From: Pseudomonas lalucatii
GTDB lineage: Bacteria > Pseudomonadota > Gammaproteobacteria > Pseudomonadales > Pseudomonadaceae
NCBI RefSeq assembly: GCF_018398425.1
Contig: NZ_JADPMV010000002.1
Coordinates: 682,001-746,000 of the forward strand
DNA length: 64,000 nt
Reading direction: 5' to 3'
Under the pieces are notes generated by a model. The model worked only from the letters and a program-made list of their open reading frames with translations, made no database searches and was not told where the DNA came from. A program made the translations under genes and the position numbers. Every line of letters begins with the position of its first letter. The stretch's first letter is position 1. This document shows, piece by piece, positions 22,352-31,980 of the stretch.

Positions 22352-22369
22352 TCACTCCCACTCGATCAT
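22352..22369 (-). repeat. guaA 3'-end remnant: probable island attachment repeat (att)
   Basis: On the minus strand the bases read ATG-ATC-GAG-TGG-GAG-TGA, that is M-I-E-W-E-stop. I-E-W-E-stop is the conserved C-terminus of GMP synthase GuaA. Upstream of it (rightwards) there is no further GuaA similarity, and guaA is the gene expected next after tadA and the multicopper oxidase in Pseudomonas. The 3' end of guaA is a known integration site for genomic islands. The second copy and intact guaA should lie right of 64000. Confidence 0.65.
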
Positions 22370-22531
22370 CAACAAGCCATCTAACCCCATTTGGCTAAAA
22401 GAATTTTGCGTGAACATTACTAGCCAACACCGTCATCATTACCGTCAGCGGCTGTTTCTAACTAAGAGGGTCATGAGACGACTTGGGCATCACGCTGAAT
22501 CGGTATGCTACCTGAATCTTTCCCCTTGGGT

Positions 22532-22539
22532 TTGCCAAA
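22532..22539. repeat. Target-site duplication, left copy (TTGCCAAA)
   Basis: Eight bases identical to those immediately right of the insertion sequence (23574-23581). An 8-bp duplication is the expected size for IS1595-family transposition. Confidence 0.9.
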
Positions 22540-23573
22540 GGCTATGTACCAATAGCCTGTTGCAAAGTGCGTCCGACTGCCTCCTGGATGCAGTATTCGG
22601 GTTGAATATGCGCCTGGTAACGCTCAAGCATGCGACGCCAGCCCAGGTAATTCGGGAGGTAGCGGGTGGCTACGCCATGGAAGCGAGCCATCCAGCGCTT
22701 TAAGCGACTGTGGTAGGCATTGACGTTCTGAATATGGAAAGCGCCTTGGCGTACGCGCTGGCCAGGGCGGGCATGCACGACTCGATGGGTGATGCCCTGG
22801 GTTCGGGCAAAGCTGGCGTAGACCGAAGCCCCATCACTGCAGAGCACTGCCTCCTGGTCGATCAGCGGCATCAGCGCCTCGCGCACATGATTGGCATCGA
22901 GTTTGGCCAACTTGAAGTCAGCGGTATTCCCCTCCCGGTCGCGCACCACCATCACCGGGATCTGGTCTTTACCCGTGCCGCGGGTCACGCTCACCCCGCC
23001 TCGTTTACGGGGCGGCCGAGGCAACTGCCTCTGGCCTTTGAAGGACTCCAGAAAGAACGTCTCATCCACTTCGACAATTCCCGCCTCATGCGTGGCGTGA
23101 TGCTCAGCCGCTGCCGCTAGGAAGCGGTGCCTCCAGAGGAAGGCGGTGTTTTTGCTGATACCGCACGCCTTGGCCGCCTTGCGCACGCTAAGCCCATCAA
23201 TCAGGACCTGGGCGTAGTCTTTCCAGCGCTCGGGGTAGTGCAGGCGGGCAAGTCCTGTTGCTGAGCGCGGTGCACGTCCGTCGACAACTACGGCAGCGAT
23301 AGCGGCGCAAGCCGCGCGACCATCCCCAAGGCGCAAGCTGCTTCGCGCTGACCTGGCAATGCGGACAACTCTGCAGCGCCGGCAGGCAATCGAGTACTTC
23401 TGTGGCCGGCGGGCTCTGCAGTGCTCGATGAAGCGTGGATTTCTGTTGGGTGCTGAGCCGGCCCAGTTGGGCCAGCCAGTGGTGAAAGGCTTGAGTATCC
23501 ATGAAGGGTAGGTCTCCCGAACGGATGCCTACCCTTCAGATTAGTTAATGCAACACATCATTGGGACATAGCC
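22540..23573 (-). mobile_element. IS1595-family insertion sequence, 1034 bp
   Basis: Bounded by 25-bp imperfect terminal inverted repeats (22540-22564 and 23549-23573, 20 of 25 bases matching, both starting GGCTATGT and ending TGTTGCA). Perfect 8-bp target duplications TTGCCAAA lie outside them. One transposase gene, interrupted by a frameshift, fills the interior. Clean ends and intact duplications indicate a simple insertion with no later rearrangement at this point. Confidence 0.92.
22542..23502 (-). pseudogene. IS1595-family transposase, split by a frameshift
   Basis: The first part (ATG at 23502) encodes a zinc-ribbon, C-P-H-C ... [11 protein letters not shown], the usual IS1595 N-terminus. 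The frame then fails, and the rest (to 22542) continues in another frame as ...[10 protein letters not shown], a helix-turn-helix and the DDE-type core: [14 protein letters not shown] and the H-S-R-L-K-R-W block. The switch is near 23240-23260 (minus-strand AACAGGACTTGCC). No A-rich slippery run is seen, so a mutation is likelier than programmed frameshifting. The joined protein would be about 320 aa, normal for the family. Confidence 0.82.
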
Positions 23574-23581
23574 TTGCCAAA
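23574..23581. repeat. Target-site duplication, right copy (TTGCCAAA)
   Basis: Identical to 22532-22539; together they mark the insertion point of the 1034-bp element. Confidence 0.9.
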
Positions 23582-23878
23582 GACCAACCCTAATATCAAG
23601 GGCGAATCCTCGGCAGGGACCTTTAACCAACCACCGTGCTCATATCCCCGTAGAACCAGGGATTAGTGCTGAACCAGAGACGCAATTGCTGCACCGCGAA
23701 GGAGGCGACGAAAGGCACTTGGGCCGACCAATAGGCACTGAATGCATGCGCGTTATTCATAACGATCCATCCCTTGGAAGATGAGTTGGTCAAAAGGTCT
23801 CGCTCTACCCGACCCCGGTGAAGAACGAGCAAAAAGCCCTCTGTGACTAGGCTGTTGGACACAACGACGCCAGTCACT
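23582..23878. other. Spacer between insertion sequence and catabolic operon, no supported gene
   Basis: Minus-strand frames are open here (up to 116 codons, 23973 to 23623), but they run into gcdH, have no good ribosome site and match no family I know. A sub-frame beginning at an ATG near 23757 would give about 45 aa rich in W, F and Y. I treat it as probably non-coding or decayed. Confidence 0.5.
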
Positions 23879-23908
23879 CCACTCAGGCTTGAGTACAAGC
23901 CTGAGTGG
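23879..23908 (-). terminator. Hairpin after gcdH
   Basis: Perfect 13-bp stem (23879-23891 with 23896-23908), loop AGTA, 33 bp after the gcdH stop at the end of the nine-gene leftward operon. There is no T-run, so it may be a stability or weak terminator element. Confidence 0.6.
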
Positions 23909-23941
23909 AGACGCCGACTGGTAAGCCGTTCTAGGTGATGA

Positions 23942-25120
23942 TCAGAAAAACGCCTGGAGCCCGGTCTGCGCACGACCGAGGATCAGTGCATGGACGTCAT
24001 GGGTCCCCTCGTAGGTATTGACCACCTCCAGGTTGACCAAGTGACGGGCCACGCCGAACTCATCGGAGATACCATTGCCGCCCAGCATGTCGCGGGCCAT
24101 GCGGGCGATGTCCAGGGACTTGCCGCAGCTGTTGCGCTTCATGATCGAGGTGATCTCCACCGCGGCGGTGCCCTCATCCTTCATCCGCCCCAGACGTAAG
24201 CAACCTTGCAGGGCCAGGGTGATCTCGGTCTGCATGTCGGCCAGCTTCTTCTGGATCAGTTGCGTCTGTGCCAGGGGGCGGCCGAACTGCTTGCGGTCCA
24301 GGGTGTATTGGCGGGCGGTGTGCCAGCAGTCTTCGGCAGCGCCCAGCGCACCCCAGGCGATGCCGTAACGGGCGGAGTTGAGGCAGGTGAACGGCCCCTT
24401 GAGGCCACGCACATCGGGGAAGGCGTTTTCCTCCGGGCAGAACACATTGTCCATGACGATTTCACCGGTGATCGAAGCGCGCAGACCGACCTTGCCGTGA
24501 ATCGCCGGGGCGCTCAGGCCTTGCCAGCCTTTTTCCAGGACGAAGCCGCGAATCTCGCCGGCATCGTCCTTGGCCCAGACCACGAAGACATCGGCAATCG
24601 GGCTGTTGGTGATCCACATCTTGGCACCGCTCAGGCGGTAGCCGCCGTCGACCTTCTTGGCCCGGGTGATCATCGAACCCGGGTCGGAGCCATGGTCCGG
24701 CTCGGTCAGGCCGAAGCAGCCGATGTATTCGCCGCTGGCCAGCTTCGGCAGGTACTTCTGCTTGGTCGCCTCGTTGCCGAACTCGTTGATCGGCACCATC
24801 ACCAGCGACGACTGCACGCTCATCATCGAGCGGTAACCGGAATCCACACGCTCGACTTCGCGGGCAATCAGGCCGTAGCACACGTAGTTCAGGCCACTGC
24901 CGCCGTAGGCTTCGGGGATGGTCGCGCCGAGTAGGCCGGTGTCGCCCATCTCGCGGAAGATCGCCGGGTCGGTCTGCTCGTTGCGAAAGGCCAGCTGCAC
25001 CCGCGGCTTCAGTTTGTCGGCGGCGAACTGCTGGGCGCTGTCGCGCACCATGCGCTCTTCTTCGGTCAGTTGCTGGTCGAGCAGCAGTGGGTCGATCCAG
25101 TTGAAGCTTGCTTTGGTCAT
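23942..25120 (-). CDS. gcdH: Glutaryl-CoA dehydrogenase
   Basis: FAD enzyme that oxidises and decarboxylates glutaryl-CoA to crotonyl-CoA plus CO2, passing electrons to ETF. At 392 aa it has the family length. The catalytic base is E371 in N-T-Y-E-G-T-H-D, the glutaryl-CoA-type sequence, and it has the early N-W-I-D-P-L and the [10 protein letters not shown] loop. It is the last gene of the leftward operon, 33 bp after the thiolase. Its job here fits exactly: beta-oxidation of pimeloyl-CoA (C7) gives acetyl-CoA and glutaryl-CoA, which only this enzyme can enter into central metabolism. Confidence 0.95.
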   Translation of the reverse strand: MTKASFNWIDPLLLDQQLTEEERMVRDSAQQFAADKLKPRVQLAFRNEQTDPAIFREMGDTGLLGATIPEAYGGSGLNYVCYGLIAREVERVDSGYRSMMSVQSSLVMVPINEFGNEATKQKYLPKLASGEYIGCFGLTEPDHGSDPGSMITRAKKVDGGYRLSGAKMWITNSPIADVFVVWAKDDAGEIRGFVLEKGWQGLSAPAIHGKVGLRASITGEIVMDNVFCPEENAFPDVRGLKGPFTCLNSARYGIAWGALGAAEDCWHTARQYTLDRKQFGRPLAQTQLIQKKLADMQTEITLALQGCLRLGRMKDEGTAAVEITSIMKRNSCGKSLDIARMARDMLGGNGISDEFGVARHLVNLEVVNTYEGTHDVHALILGRAQTGLQAFF

Positions 25121-25153
25121 GGGTGTTGCTCCAAATTCATGGGTGGTAATGCT

Positions 25154-26374
25154 CTATCTATCTATTCTGTCGAGGCGTTCGATGACGCAGGCGATGCCCT
25201 GGCCGAGACCGATGCACAGACTGACCAGTGCATAACGACCGCCCGTGCGTTCAAGTTGGCGCACCGCGCTGTAAGCCAGACGCGCCCCCGATGCTCCCAG
25301 GGGGTGGCCAATCGCAATGGCCCCGCCATTGGGGTTCAGCCGCGGATCATCGAAGGCCAGGCCGAGCTGCTTGGCACAACCGAGCACCTGCGCGGCAAAG
25401 GCCTCGTTGATTTCGATCAGATCCATGTCGGCCAGGCTCAGCTTGGCGCGTTGCAGTGCCTTGGCAATAGCCGGCACCGGGCCCAGGCCCATCAGCCGTG
25501 GTTCGACGCCGGCAATGGCTCCGGCGAGGATGCGCGCGCGTGGCTTCAGGCCGTACTGCTCGCCAATGGTGCGCGAACCGATCAGCAGCGCGGCGGCACC
25601 GTCATTCACCCCCGAGGCGTTGCCGGCGGTGACCACACCACCCTCGAACAGCGGGCGCAGTCGTGACAAAGCGTCGAAGGTACTTTGCGGACGAGGGTGC
25701 TCGTCGCGCTCGACAATCTTTGGCGGCTGCTTTCGGCCTTGCGCCACTTCGATCGGCAGGATTTCGCCAGCATGGAAACCGTCCTGCAGCGCCGCCTCGA
25801 ACAGCGCCTGACTGCGCGCCGCGTAGCTATCGGCCTGCTCACGGCTGATGCCCAGCTCGCGCGCGACGTTATCGGCGGTCTCCGGCATCGAATCGGCACC
25901 GAATTCGGCTTCCACCTGCGGATTGGGGAAGCGCGCACCGATGGTGCTGTCGAAGGCGCGGAAATCGCGCGAGTAGGCGCTTTCCGCCTTGGCGATCACG
26001 AAGGGCGCACGGCTCATGCTCTCGGCACCGCCGGCGATAAACAGCGCGCCTTCGCCGCAGCGCACGGCACGGGCAGCATCCAGCACCGCGGCCAGCCCCG
26101 AACCACACAGACGGTTGACGGTCAGGCCGCCGACGGCAGGCGGCAGCCCCGCCAGCAGGGCTGCATGGCGACCCAGGTTGCGCGCATCCTCACCGGCCTG
26201 GTTGGTGCAGCCGGCGATCAGGTCTTCGTAATCGTCTGCAGCGAACGGGTTACGTGCCACCAGGGCGCGCACCACGCTGGCCAGCAGATCGTCTGGGCGC
26301 ACACTGGCCAGGGCGCCGGCGTGGCGGCCAAAGGGCGAACGCAGGCCATCGTAAATGTAGGCGGTCATGCTCAT
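25154..26374 (-). CDS. Thiolase, 3-oxopimeloyl-CoA type (PimB/PaaJ-like)
   Basis: Acetyl-CoA C-acyltransferase of 406 aa, closest in style to beta-ketoadipyl-CoA thiolases (PcaF/PaaJ). Active-site residues: C90 (N-R-L-C-G-S-G), H357 (G-H-P-L-G) and C387 (S-L-C-I-G-L-G-Q-G). Its ATG overlaps the stop of the upstream hydroxyacyl-CoA dehydrogenase by 4 bp (ATGA). In this operon the likely reaction is cleavage of 3-oxopimeloyl-CoA to glutaryl-CoA and acetyl-CoA. The dicarboxylyl-CoA preference is inferred from context. Confidence 0.88.
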   Translation of the reverse strand: MSMTAYIYDGLRSPFGRHAGALASVRPDDLLASVVRALVARNPFAADDYEDLIAGCTNQAGEDARNLGRHAALLAGLPPAVGGLTVNRLCGSGLAAVLDAARAVRCGEGALFIAGGAESMSRAPFVIAKAESAYSRDFRAFDSTIGARFPNPQVEAEFGADSMPETADNVARELGISREQADSYAARSQALFEAALQDGFHAGEILPIEVAQGRKQPPKIVERDEHPRPQSTFDALSRLRPLFEGGVVTAGNASGVNDGAAALLIGSRTIGEQYGLKPRARILAGAIAGVEPRLMGLGPVPAIAKALQRAKLSLADMDLIEINEAFAAQVLGCAKQLGLAFDDPRLNPNGGAIAIGHPLGASGARLAYSAVRQLERTGGRYALVSLCIGLGQGIACVIERLDRIDR

Positions 26375-27885
26375 TCCTCGGGAGTGGTCAGGGGCAGGCC
26401 GAGCTGGACGCGGCGACGCAGCCAGGGACTGATCCGGTAGCGCGGTTCCTGATAGAGGTCGTGCAACTCATGCAGGATCTGCTCGATCTTCGTCGCCCCG
26501 TAGTGGTCACCGAAGCCCAGCGGGCCATGGGGATAACCCAGCGCCAGCTGCACCGCACGATCCAGGGTGGCGGGGTCGGCGATGCGCCGCTGGGCGATTT
26601 CGCAGCCCAGGTTGACGATGCTGGCCAGCACCCGCTGGGCAATAAAACCGGGGGAATCATTGATCACTTCCACCGGCACACCATCGCCACACAGGGCCTG
26701 CCGCGCCTGCGCCAGTACAGCGGCATCCAGCCCCGGCTGACGCATCAGCACTCGGCGTCGGTCGAAACCGGCAAAGGTTTCCAGGGCCAGGCTGCGGGCG
26801 ACCGGCAGTTGCCGGCGGGCGATTACACTGCTGGCATCTTCACCCAGCGGAGTCAGCAGACAGATGGCATTGGCACTGGGCTGCGCGTCCTGCTCCAGCA
26901 CGGCACCGGCTTGCTCCAGCACGGCGGCAATCTTTGCCCGCAGCGCCTGATCCTGGCAGTCCAGCCAGAATGGCCGGTCAATGGCCACGGCTGGCTGCTC
27001 TGCCGGTGACTCCTCGACCACTCGACCATCCTGATAGCGATAGAAGCCCTGCCCGCTCTTGCGCCCCAGCAGACCAGCCGCCAGTCGCGAGGGCACCAGC
27101 GCCGAAGGGGTATAGCGCGGATCCTGGTAGAACTGCTGGTGGATCGACTCCATCACCGCATGGGAGATGTCCAGGCCGACCAGGTCGAACAGTTCGAACG
27201 GGCCCATGCGAAAGCCCAGGCTGTCCTTGAGGATGCGGTCGATCTGCGCCGGCGTGGCGATACCCTCGGCAACGATGCGCAAGGCTTCCGGGCCATAGGC
27301 GCGGCCGGCGTGGTTGACCAGAAAGCCGGGCGAATCCGGGGTCACCGCGACGAAGTGCCCGGCCTGTTCGGCCAGCGCCGACAGCCGCTCGATCACCTGC
27401 GCCTCGGTACGTTCACCGCGCACCACCTCGACGATCTTCATCAGGGTGACCGGGTTGAAGAAGTGAAAGCCGGCCACCCGCTGGGGATGCTCGCAGGCGC
27501 TGGCGATCTGGGTAACCGACAACGACGAGGTGTTGCTGGCCAGCACCGCCTCGCGGCCGACCAGCTTTTCCAGCTCGCGGAACAGGCTCTGCTTGGCCTC
27601 GAGATTCTCGACAATGGCCTCGATCAGCAGGTCGCAGCCAGCCAGATCCTGTAGCCGGGGCGCCGCCCGCATGCGCGCCAGCGTGCCGGCCAGCGTCTCG
27701 GCACTGAGCTTGCCCTTGGCCGCCGCCCGCTCCAGCAACTCGCGGTTCTGGCTCAAGGCCTGTTCGATGGCTTCGCTGCGGCTGTCGTGCAGCAGCACCT
27801 CGACGCCGGCACTGGCGAACAACTGGGCGATACCGCGGCCCATGGCACCACTGCCAATCACACCGATTTGCTTGAATGCGCTCAT
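26371..27885 (-). CDS. 3-hydroxyacyl-CoA dehydrogenase (PaaH/HbdA-like, two C-terminal domains)
   Basis: NAD-dependent enzyme of 504 aa. The N-terminal Rossmann domain carries [11 protein letters not shown], and the catalytic region contains S-N-T-S-S-L and H-F-F-N-P. A first helical domain (about 188-285) is followed by a linker and a second copy (about 400-490, with [10 protein letters not shown]). This double-domain layout is that of PaaH in phenylacetate degradation. Both ends overlap neighbours by 4 bp. It duplicates the dehydrogenase part of the PimF-like protein in the same operon; it may serve the crotonyl-CoA (C4) stage. Confidence 0.88.
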   Translation of the reverse strand: MSAFKQIGVIGSGAMGRGIAQLFASAGVEVLLHDSRSEAIEQALSQNRELLERAAAKGKLSAETLAGTLARMRAAPRLQDLAGCDLLIEAIVENLEAKQSLFRELEKLVGREAVLASNTSSLSVTQIASACEHPQRVAGFHFFNPVTLMKIVEVVRGERTEAQVIERLSALAEQAGHFVAVTPDSPGFLVNHAGRAYGPEALRIVAEGIATPAQIDRILKDSLGFRMGPFELFDLVGLDISHAVMESIHQQFYQDPRYTPSALVPSRLAAGLLGRKSGQGFYRYQDGRVVEESPAEQPAVAIDRPFWLDCQDQALRAKIAAVLEQAGAVLEQDAQPSANAICLLTPLGEDASSVIARRQLPVARSLALETFAGFDRRRVLMRQPGLDAAVLAQARQALCGDGVPVEVINDSPGFIAQRVLASIVNLGCEIAQRRIADPATLDRAVQLALGYPHGPLGFGDHYGATKIEQILHELHDLYQEPRYRISPWLRRRVQLGLPLTTPEE

Positions 27886-28814
27886 GACAGTGCCTGCTCA
27901 AGTTCCGGCACGGCTTCGAACAGATCGGCGACCAGACCGTAGTCGGCGACCTGGAAGATCGGCGCCTCCTCGTCCTTGTTGATCGCGACGATGACCTTGG
28001 AGTCCTTCATACCGGCCAGGTGCTGGATCGCGCCGGAGATACCGACGGCGATGTACAGCTGCGGCGCGACGATCTTGCCGGTCTGGCCGACCTGCATGTC
28101 GTTCGGCACGAAACCGGCGTCGACCGCGGCGCGCGAAGCACCGACTGCAGCGCCGAGCTTGTCGGCCAGGGCGTACAGGTGCTTGAAGTTGTCGCCGTTC
28201 TGCATGCCGCGGCCGCCGGATACGACGATCTTGGCCGCGGTCAGCTCCGGACGATCGGACTTGGCCAGCTCTTCGCCGACGAAGGCCGAGATGCCCGCGT
28301 CGCCGCCAGCGGTCACGGCTTCGACAGCCGCGGAACCGCCTTCGACGGCGACCGGGTCGAAACCGGTGGCGCGCACGGTGATCACCTTCACGGCCGCGCT
28401 GGACTGCACGGTGGCGATGGCGTTGCCGGCGTAGATCGGCCGCTTGAAGGTGTCGGCGCTCTCGACCGCGATGATTTCGGAGATCTGGTCGACGTCCAGT
28501 TGGGCAGCCACGCGCGGCAGGATGTTCTTGCCGTTGCTGGTGGCGGCCGCCAGGATGTGGCTGCAACCCTTGCCCAGCTCGGCAACCAGCGGTGCGACGT
28601 TTTCCGGCAACTGGTGGGCGAAGGCGGCATTGTCGGCCACCAGCACCTTGGTCACGCCTGCGACCTTGGCCGCGGCTTCGGCGGCAGCGGCGCAATCGGC
28701 ACCGGCCACCAGCACATAGATGTCGCCCCCGATTTTTTGTGCGGCGGCAACGGTGTTCAGCGTGGCGGCAGCCAGGGCAGCGTTAGTGTGTTCTGCAACA
28801 ACCAAGATAGTCAT
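27882..28814 (-). CDS. etfA: Electron transfer flavoprotein alpha subunit
   Basis: FAD-binding ETF subunit, 310 aa, which with EtfB takes electrons from acyl-CoA dehydrogenases and hands them to ETF-ubiquinone oxidoreductase. It has the conserved C-terminal FAD domain with S-G-G-R-G-M near 200, Q-V-G-Q-T-G-K near 254 and [14 protein letters not shown]. It overlaps etfB by 1 bp and the next gene by 4 bp. A dedicated ETF pair inside the operon fits the four acyl-CoA dehydrogenases of this pathway (AliB, PimC, PimD, GcdH). Confidence 0.96.
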   Translation of the reverse strand: MTILVVAEHTNAALAAATLNTVAAAQKIGGDIYVLVAGADCAAAAEAAAKVAGVTKVLVADNAAFAHQLPENVAPLVAELGKGCSHILAAATSNGKNILPRVAAQLDVDQISEIIAVESADTFKRPIYAGNAIATVQSSAAVKVITVRATGFDPVAVEGGSAAVEAVTAGGDAGISAFVGEELAKSDRPELTAAKIVVSGGRGMQNGDNFKHLYALADKLGAAVGASRAAVDAGFVPNDMQVGQTGKIVAPQLYIAVGISGAIQHLAGMKDSKVIVAINKDEEAPIFQVADYGLVADLFEAVPELEQALS

Positions 28815-29563
28815 TAGATTACCTTCGCCTCGTTCTTCAATTTCTCGACCAGTTCAGCCACGGACTTGACCTTGATGCCGGCCTGGCGGGTGGCCGGCGC
28901 TTCGACTTTCAGGGTCTTGACGGTGGAAGCGGTGGCGACGCCCAGGGCATCCGGGGTGACCACTTCCAGCGGCTTCTTCTTGGCCTTCATGATGTTCGGC
29001 AAGGAGGCGTAGCGCGGCTCGTTCAGACGCAGGTCGGTGGTGACGATGGCCGGCAGGTTCAGTGCCACCGTCTGCAGGCCGCCGTCGATCTCGCGGGTCA
29101 CGCTGACCTTGTCGCCCGCCACTTCCACCTGGGAGGCGAAGGTGCCCTGGGCGTAACCGCTCAGTGCCGCCAACATCTGGCCGGTCTGGTTGTTGTCGCT
29201 GTCGATCGCCTGCTTGCCCATGATCACCAGTTGCGGCTGCTCCTTGTCGACCACCGCCTTGAGCAGCTTGGCCACGGCCAGGGAGTTCAGCTCGTCACTG
29301 GACTCGACCAGGATGGCCCGGTCGGCGCCCAGCGCCAGGGCGGTGCGCAGCTGCTCTTGCGCAGCAGTCGGGCCGATCGACACCACGACGATTTCGCTCG
29401 CCACGCCCTGCTCTTTCAGGCGCACGGCTTCTTCCACGGCGATTTCGCAGAAGGGGTTCATCGACATCTTGACGTTGGCCAGATCAACGCCGCTGCTGTC
29501 CGCCTTGACGCGAACCTTGACGTTGTAGTCGACCACTCGTTTGATCGCGACCAGTACTTTCAT
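28814..29563 (-). CDS. etfB: Electron transfer flavoprotein beta subunit
   Basis: AMP-binding ETF subunit of 249 aa, beginning [14 protein letters not shown], the standard start. It contains the beta signature segment V-T-R-E-I-D-G-G-L and the recognition-loop region ending [11 protein letters not shown]. It starts 19 bp after the pimD stop and overlaps etfA by 1 bp. The host must also have a housekeeping etf pair elsewhere, so this copy is an accessory duplicate. Confidence 0.96.
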   Translation of the reverse strand: MKVLVAIKRVVDYNVKVRVKADSSGVDLANVKMSMNPFCEIAVEEAVRLKEQGVASEIVVVSIGPTAAQEQLRTALALGADRAILVESSDELNSLAVAKLLKAVVDKEQPQLVIMGKQAIDSDNNQTGQMLAALSGYAQGTFASQVEVAGDKVSVTREIDGGLQTVALNLPAIVTTDLRLNEPRYASLPNIMKAKKKPLEVVTPDALGVATASTVKTLKVEAPATRQAGIKVKSVAELVEKLKNEAKVI

Positions 29564-29582
29564 GGAACAGTCCTCTTGTTGA

Positions 29583-30725
29583 TCAGGCGCTTTTCAGTAG
29601 TTCGGCGTAGGCCTGCAGATGATGGTCGTCGTCACCCAACTGGTGGCTGAGCATGACCAGGCGCTTGGCGTGGTGGGCCAGGTTGTATTCCCAGGTCATG
29701 CCGATGCCGCCATGCAACTGGATGGCTTGCTCGGCGATGAAACGCGCGGCGCGCACGACGATGAACTTGGCCGCGGCCAGGCGCCGGCTGCGCTCCTCGC
29801 TATCGGCCTCGTCAGCGATGCAGGCAGCGAGAATGGCCATGGAGCTGGCCAGTTCCAGTTCGCCACGCATATCGGCCATGCGGTGCTGCAGGACCTGAAA
29901 CTTGCCGATCGGCGCGCCGAACTGCTTGCGCGTTTTCAGGTAGTCGAGGGTCAGGCGAAAGGCTTCTTCCATGCCCCCCACGGCCTCGGCGCACTGCCCG
30001 GCGATGGCCCGGCCCTGCTGATAGCGCAGAGCCGGCAGGGCGTTGCCCGGCTCGCCGAGCAGGCCGTCGGCGGCGACGAATACGTTGTCCAGCAGCAGAT
30101 CGCAGGCCCGCGGGCCATCAATGCAGGGGTAGTCGCGGCGGCTCACCCCGGTACTGGCCGGGTCGAGCAGAAACAGGCTGATGCCCTGCTCGTCCAGCGG
30201 ACTGCCCGCCGTACGCGCGGAGACCAGTATCAGTCCGGCGCTGTACCCGCCGATCACCACCACCTTGTGCCCGGACAGTTGCCAGCCACCGTCCACGGCT
30301 TCGGCGCGGGTCTGTACGTCATGTAGCTGGTAATGGCTCTGGCCTTCCTCCAGGGCCACCGCCAGTTGCAGCTCGCCACTGGCGACCCGGGGCAGCAAGG
30401 CGTCGCGCTGCTGGTCGTTACCCAGTTGCTGCAGCAGGCCGGCGGCATAAATCTGCGAGTGCAGGAAGGGTTCCAGGCACAGGTTGCGGCCCAGCTCGGT
30501 CATGATCAGCAGATTGTCCACGCCACTACCACCATAGCCGCCATCGGCCTCGGCAATCGGTACCGAGCACAGGCCGAGATCACCGAGTTGCTGCCAGAAC
30601 GCCCGGCTGAAGCCCAGCTCGCTGCGGTAGAACTGCTCGCGTTGTTCGAAGCTGTAGCTGTCGCGGGCCAGACGGACCACGGTGTCTTGCAGCATCTGCT
30701 GCTCTTCGCTGAGTGTGAAGTCCAT
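29583..30725 (-). CDS. pimD: Pimeloyl-CoA dehydrogenase small subunit (PimD-like)
   Basis: Acyl-CoA dehydrogenase of 380 aa. It has the typical ACAD N-terminal helices, a middle beta domain ([14 protein letters not shown]) and C-terminal helices with [12 protein letters not shown] and [11 protein letters not shown]. In Rhodopseudomonas palustris PimC and PimD form a two-subunit pimeloyl-CoA dehydrogenase with sizes close to these two adjacent proteins. It begins 13 bp after pimC. The assignment rests on operon context as well as sequence; the alternative is a generic ACAD pair. Confidence 0.82.
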   Translation of the reverse strand: MDFTLSEEQQMLQDTVVRLARDSYSFEQREQFYRSELGFSRAFWQQLGDLGLCSVPIAEADGGYGGSGVDNLLIMTELGRNLCLEPFLHSQIYAAGLLQQLGNDQQRDALLPRVASGELQLAVALEEGQSHYQLHDVQTRAEAVDGGWQLSGHKVVVIGGYSAGLILVSARTAGSPLDEQGISLFLLDPASTGVSRRDYPCIDGPRACDLLLDNVFVAADGLLGEPGNALPALRYQQGRAIAGQCAEAVGGMEEAFRLTLDYLKTRKQFGAPIGKFQVLQHRMADMRGELELASSMAILAACIADEADSEERSRRLAAAKFIVVRAARFIAEQAIQLHGGIGMTWEYNLAHHAKRLVMLSHQLGDDDHHLQAYAELLKSA

Positions 30726-30738
30726 GCTCGGGCCTCCC

Positions 30739-31935
30739 TTAGAGTTCGAGAATCATCTTGGCGATGATGTTCTTCTGGATTTCGTTGGAGCCGCCGTAGA
30801 TCGACAGCTTGCGCAGGTTGAAATACTGGCCGGCAGGGGCCGCGCTGTAGTCGGCATGCAGCAGCTCGCCGGCATAGTCGAAGTCCAGCTCTTGCTCGAC
30901 AAACGGCAGCGCATGGGCACCGAGCGCCTTGCGCAGCAGGTGGCTGATGGCCTGGCGGATTTCCGAGCCCTTGATCTTCAGGATCGAGCTTTCCGCTCCC
31001 GGCACCCCGCCGGCCTGGGCGGCGGCGAGGATGCGCAAGGTACTCATCTCGATGGCCAGCAGCTGGATTTCCACCTCGGCCACCTGGGCGCGGAACAGCG
31101 GATCGTCGAGCAACGGACGGCCGCCACGCAGCTCGCTTGCCGCGACCCGCTTGAGGTGGGCCAGGGCGGCCTTGGACTGGGCGATGCCCGCCTGACCGGT
31201 GCGCTCGTGGGTGAGCAGGTACTTGGCGCAGGTCCAGCCCTTGTTCTCCTCGAATACTCGGTTTTCCACCGGCACGCGTACGTTGTCGAAGAACACCTCG
31301 TTGACTTCGTGATCGCCATCCAGGGTGATGATCGGCCGCACCGTGATGCCCGGCGTCGCCATGTCGATCAGCAGAAAGGAGATGCCGCGCTGCTGCTGGG
31401 CCTCGGGATCGGTGCGCACCAGGCAGAAAATCATGTTGGCGTGCTGGCCGAGGGTGGTCCAGGTCTTCTGACCGTTGACGATGTAATGATCGCCGTCGCG
31501 CACTGCACGGGTCTTCAGGCTGGCCAGGTCGGAGCCGGCACCGGGCTCGGAATAGCCCTGGCACCACCAGTCCTCGCCGGACAGAATGCGCGGCAGGTAA
31601 TGATCCTTCTGCGCCTGGGTGCCGAACTTGATGATCACCGGAGCCACCATGTTGACGCCGAAGGAGATCAGCCGGGGCGCGCCGAAGGCGGCGCACTCCT
31701 CTTCGAAGATGTGCTTCTGCACCACGCTCCAGCCAGTACCGCCATGCTCCACCGGCCAGTTGGCGGCATACCAGCAACGCTTGGCCAGGATGCGCTGCCA
31801 GCGCAGGTGGTCGTCCTTGCTCAGGTGCTTGCCGAGGCGCACCTTGGCGGCAATGTCATCCGGCAGTGCAGTGCAGACGAAGGCACGCACCTCCTCGCGG
31901 AATTCGAGTTCGGCAGGGGTGTAATTGATGTCCAT
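30739..31935 (-). CDS. pimC: Pimeloyl-CoA dehydrogenase large subunit (PimC-like)
   Basis: Acyl-CoA dehydrogenase of 398 aa that starts M-D-I-N-Y-T-P-A-E-L-E-F-R-E-E-V-R-A-F. It has G-Y-S-E-P-G-A-G-S-D-L-A-S-L near residue 127 and a C-terminal I-Y-G-G-S-N-E-I-Q-K-N-I-I-A-K. Partner of the adjacent PimD-like protein. Together they should introduce the 2,3 double bond into pimeloyl-CoA, the ring-fission product of this pathway. It lies 45 bp after the pimF-like gene. Confidence 0.82.
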   Translation of the reverse strand: MDINYTPAELEFREEVRAFVCTALPDDIAAKVRLGKHLSKDDHLRWQRILAKRCWYAANWPVEHGGTGWSVVQKHIFEEECAAFGAPRLISFGVNMVAPVIIKFGTQAQKDHYLPRILSGEDWWCQGYSEPGAGSDLASLKTRAVRDGDHYIVNGQKTWTTLGQHANMIFCLVRTDPEAQQQRGISFLLIDMATPGITVRPIITLDGDHEVNEVFFDNVRVPVENRVFEENKGWTCAKYLLTHERTGQAGIAQSKAALAHLKRVAASELRGGRPLLDDPLFRAQVAEVEIQLLAIEMSTLRILAAAQAGGVPGAESSILKIKGSEIRQAISHLLRKALGAHALPFVEQELDFDYAGELLHADYSAAPAGQYFNLRKLSIYGGSNEIQKNIIAKMILEL

Positions 31936-31980
31936 TACAGGTTCCTCGATAGGTGTGAAAACCAGCCGCCTGCGGCCGGT

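Noticed and set aside
22410..22703. Plus-strand ORF running into the insertion sequence
   Set aside because: Crosses the terminal repeat of the IS and is antisense to the transposase; it is an accidental open frame.
23623..23973. Minus-strand ORF of 116 codons after gcdH
   Set aside because: Overlaps gcdH, lacks a ribosome site, crosses a terminator-like hairpin and resembles no family.
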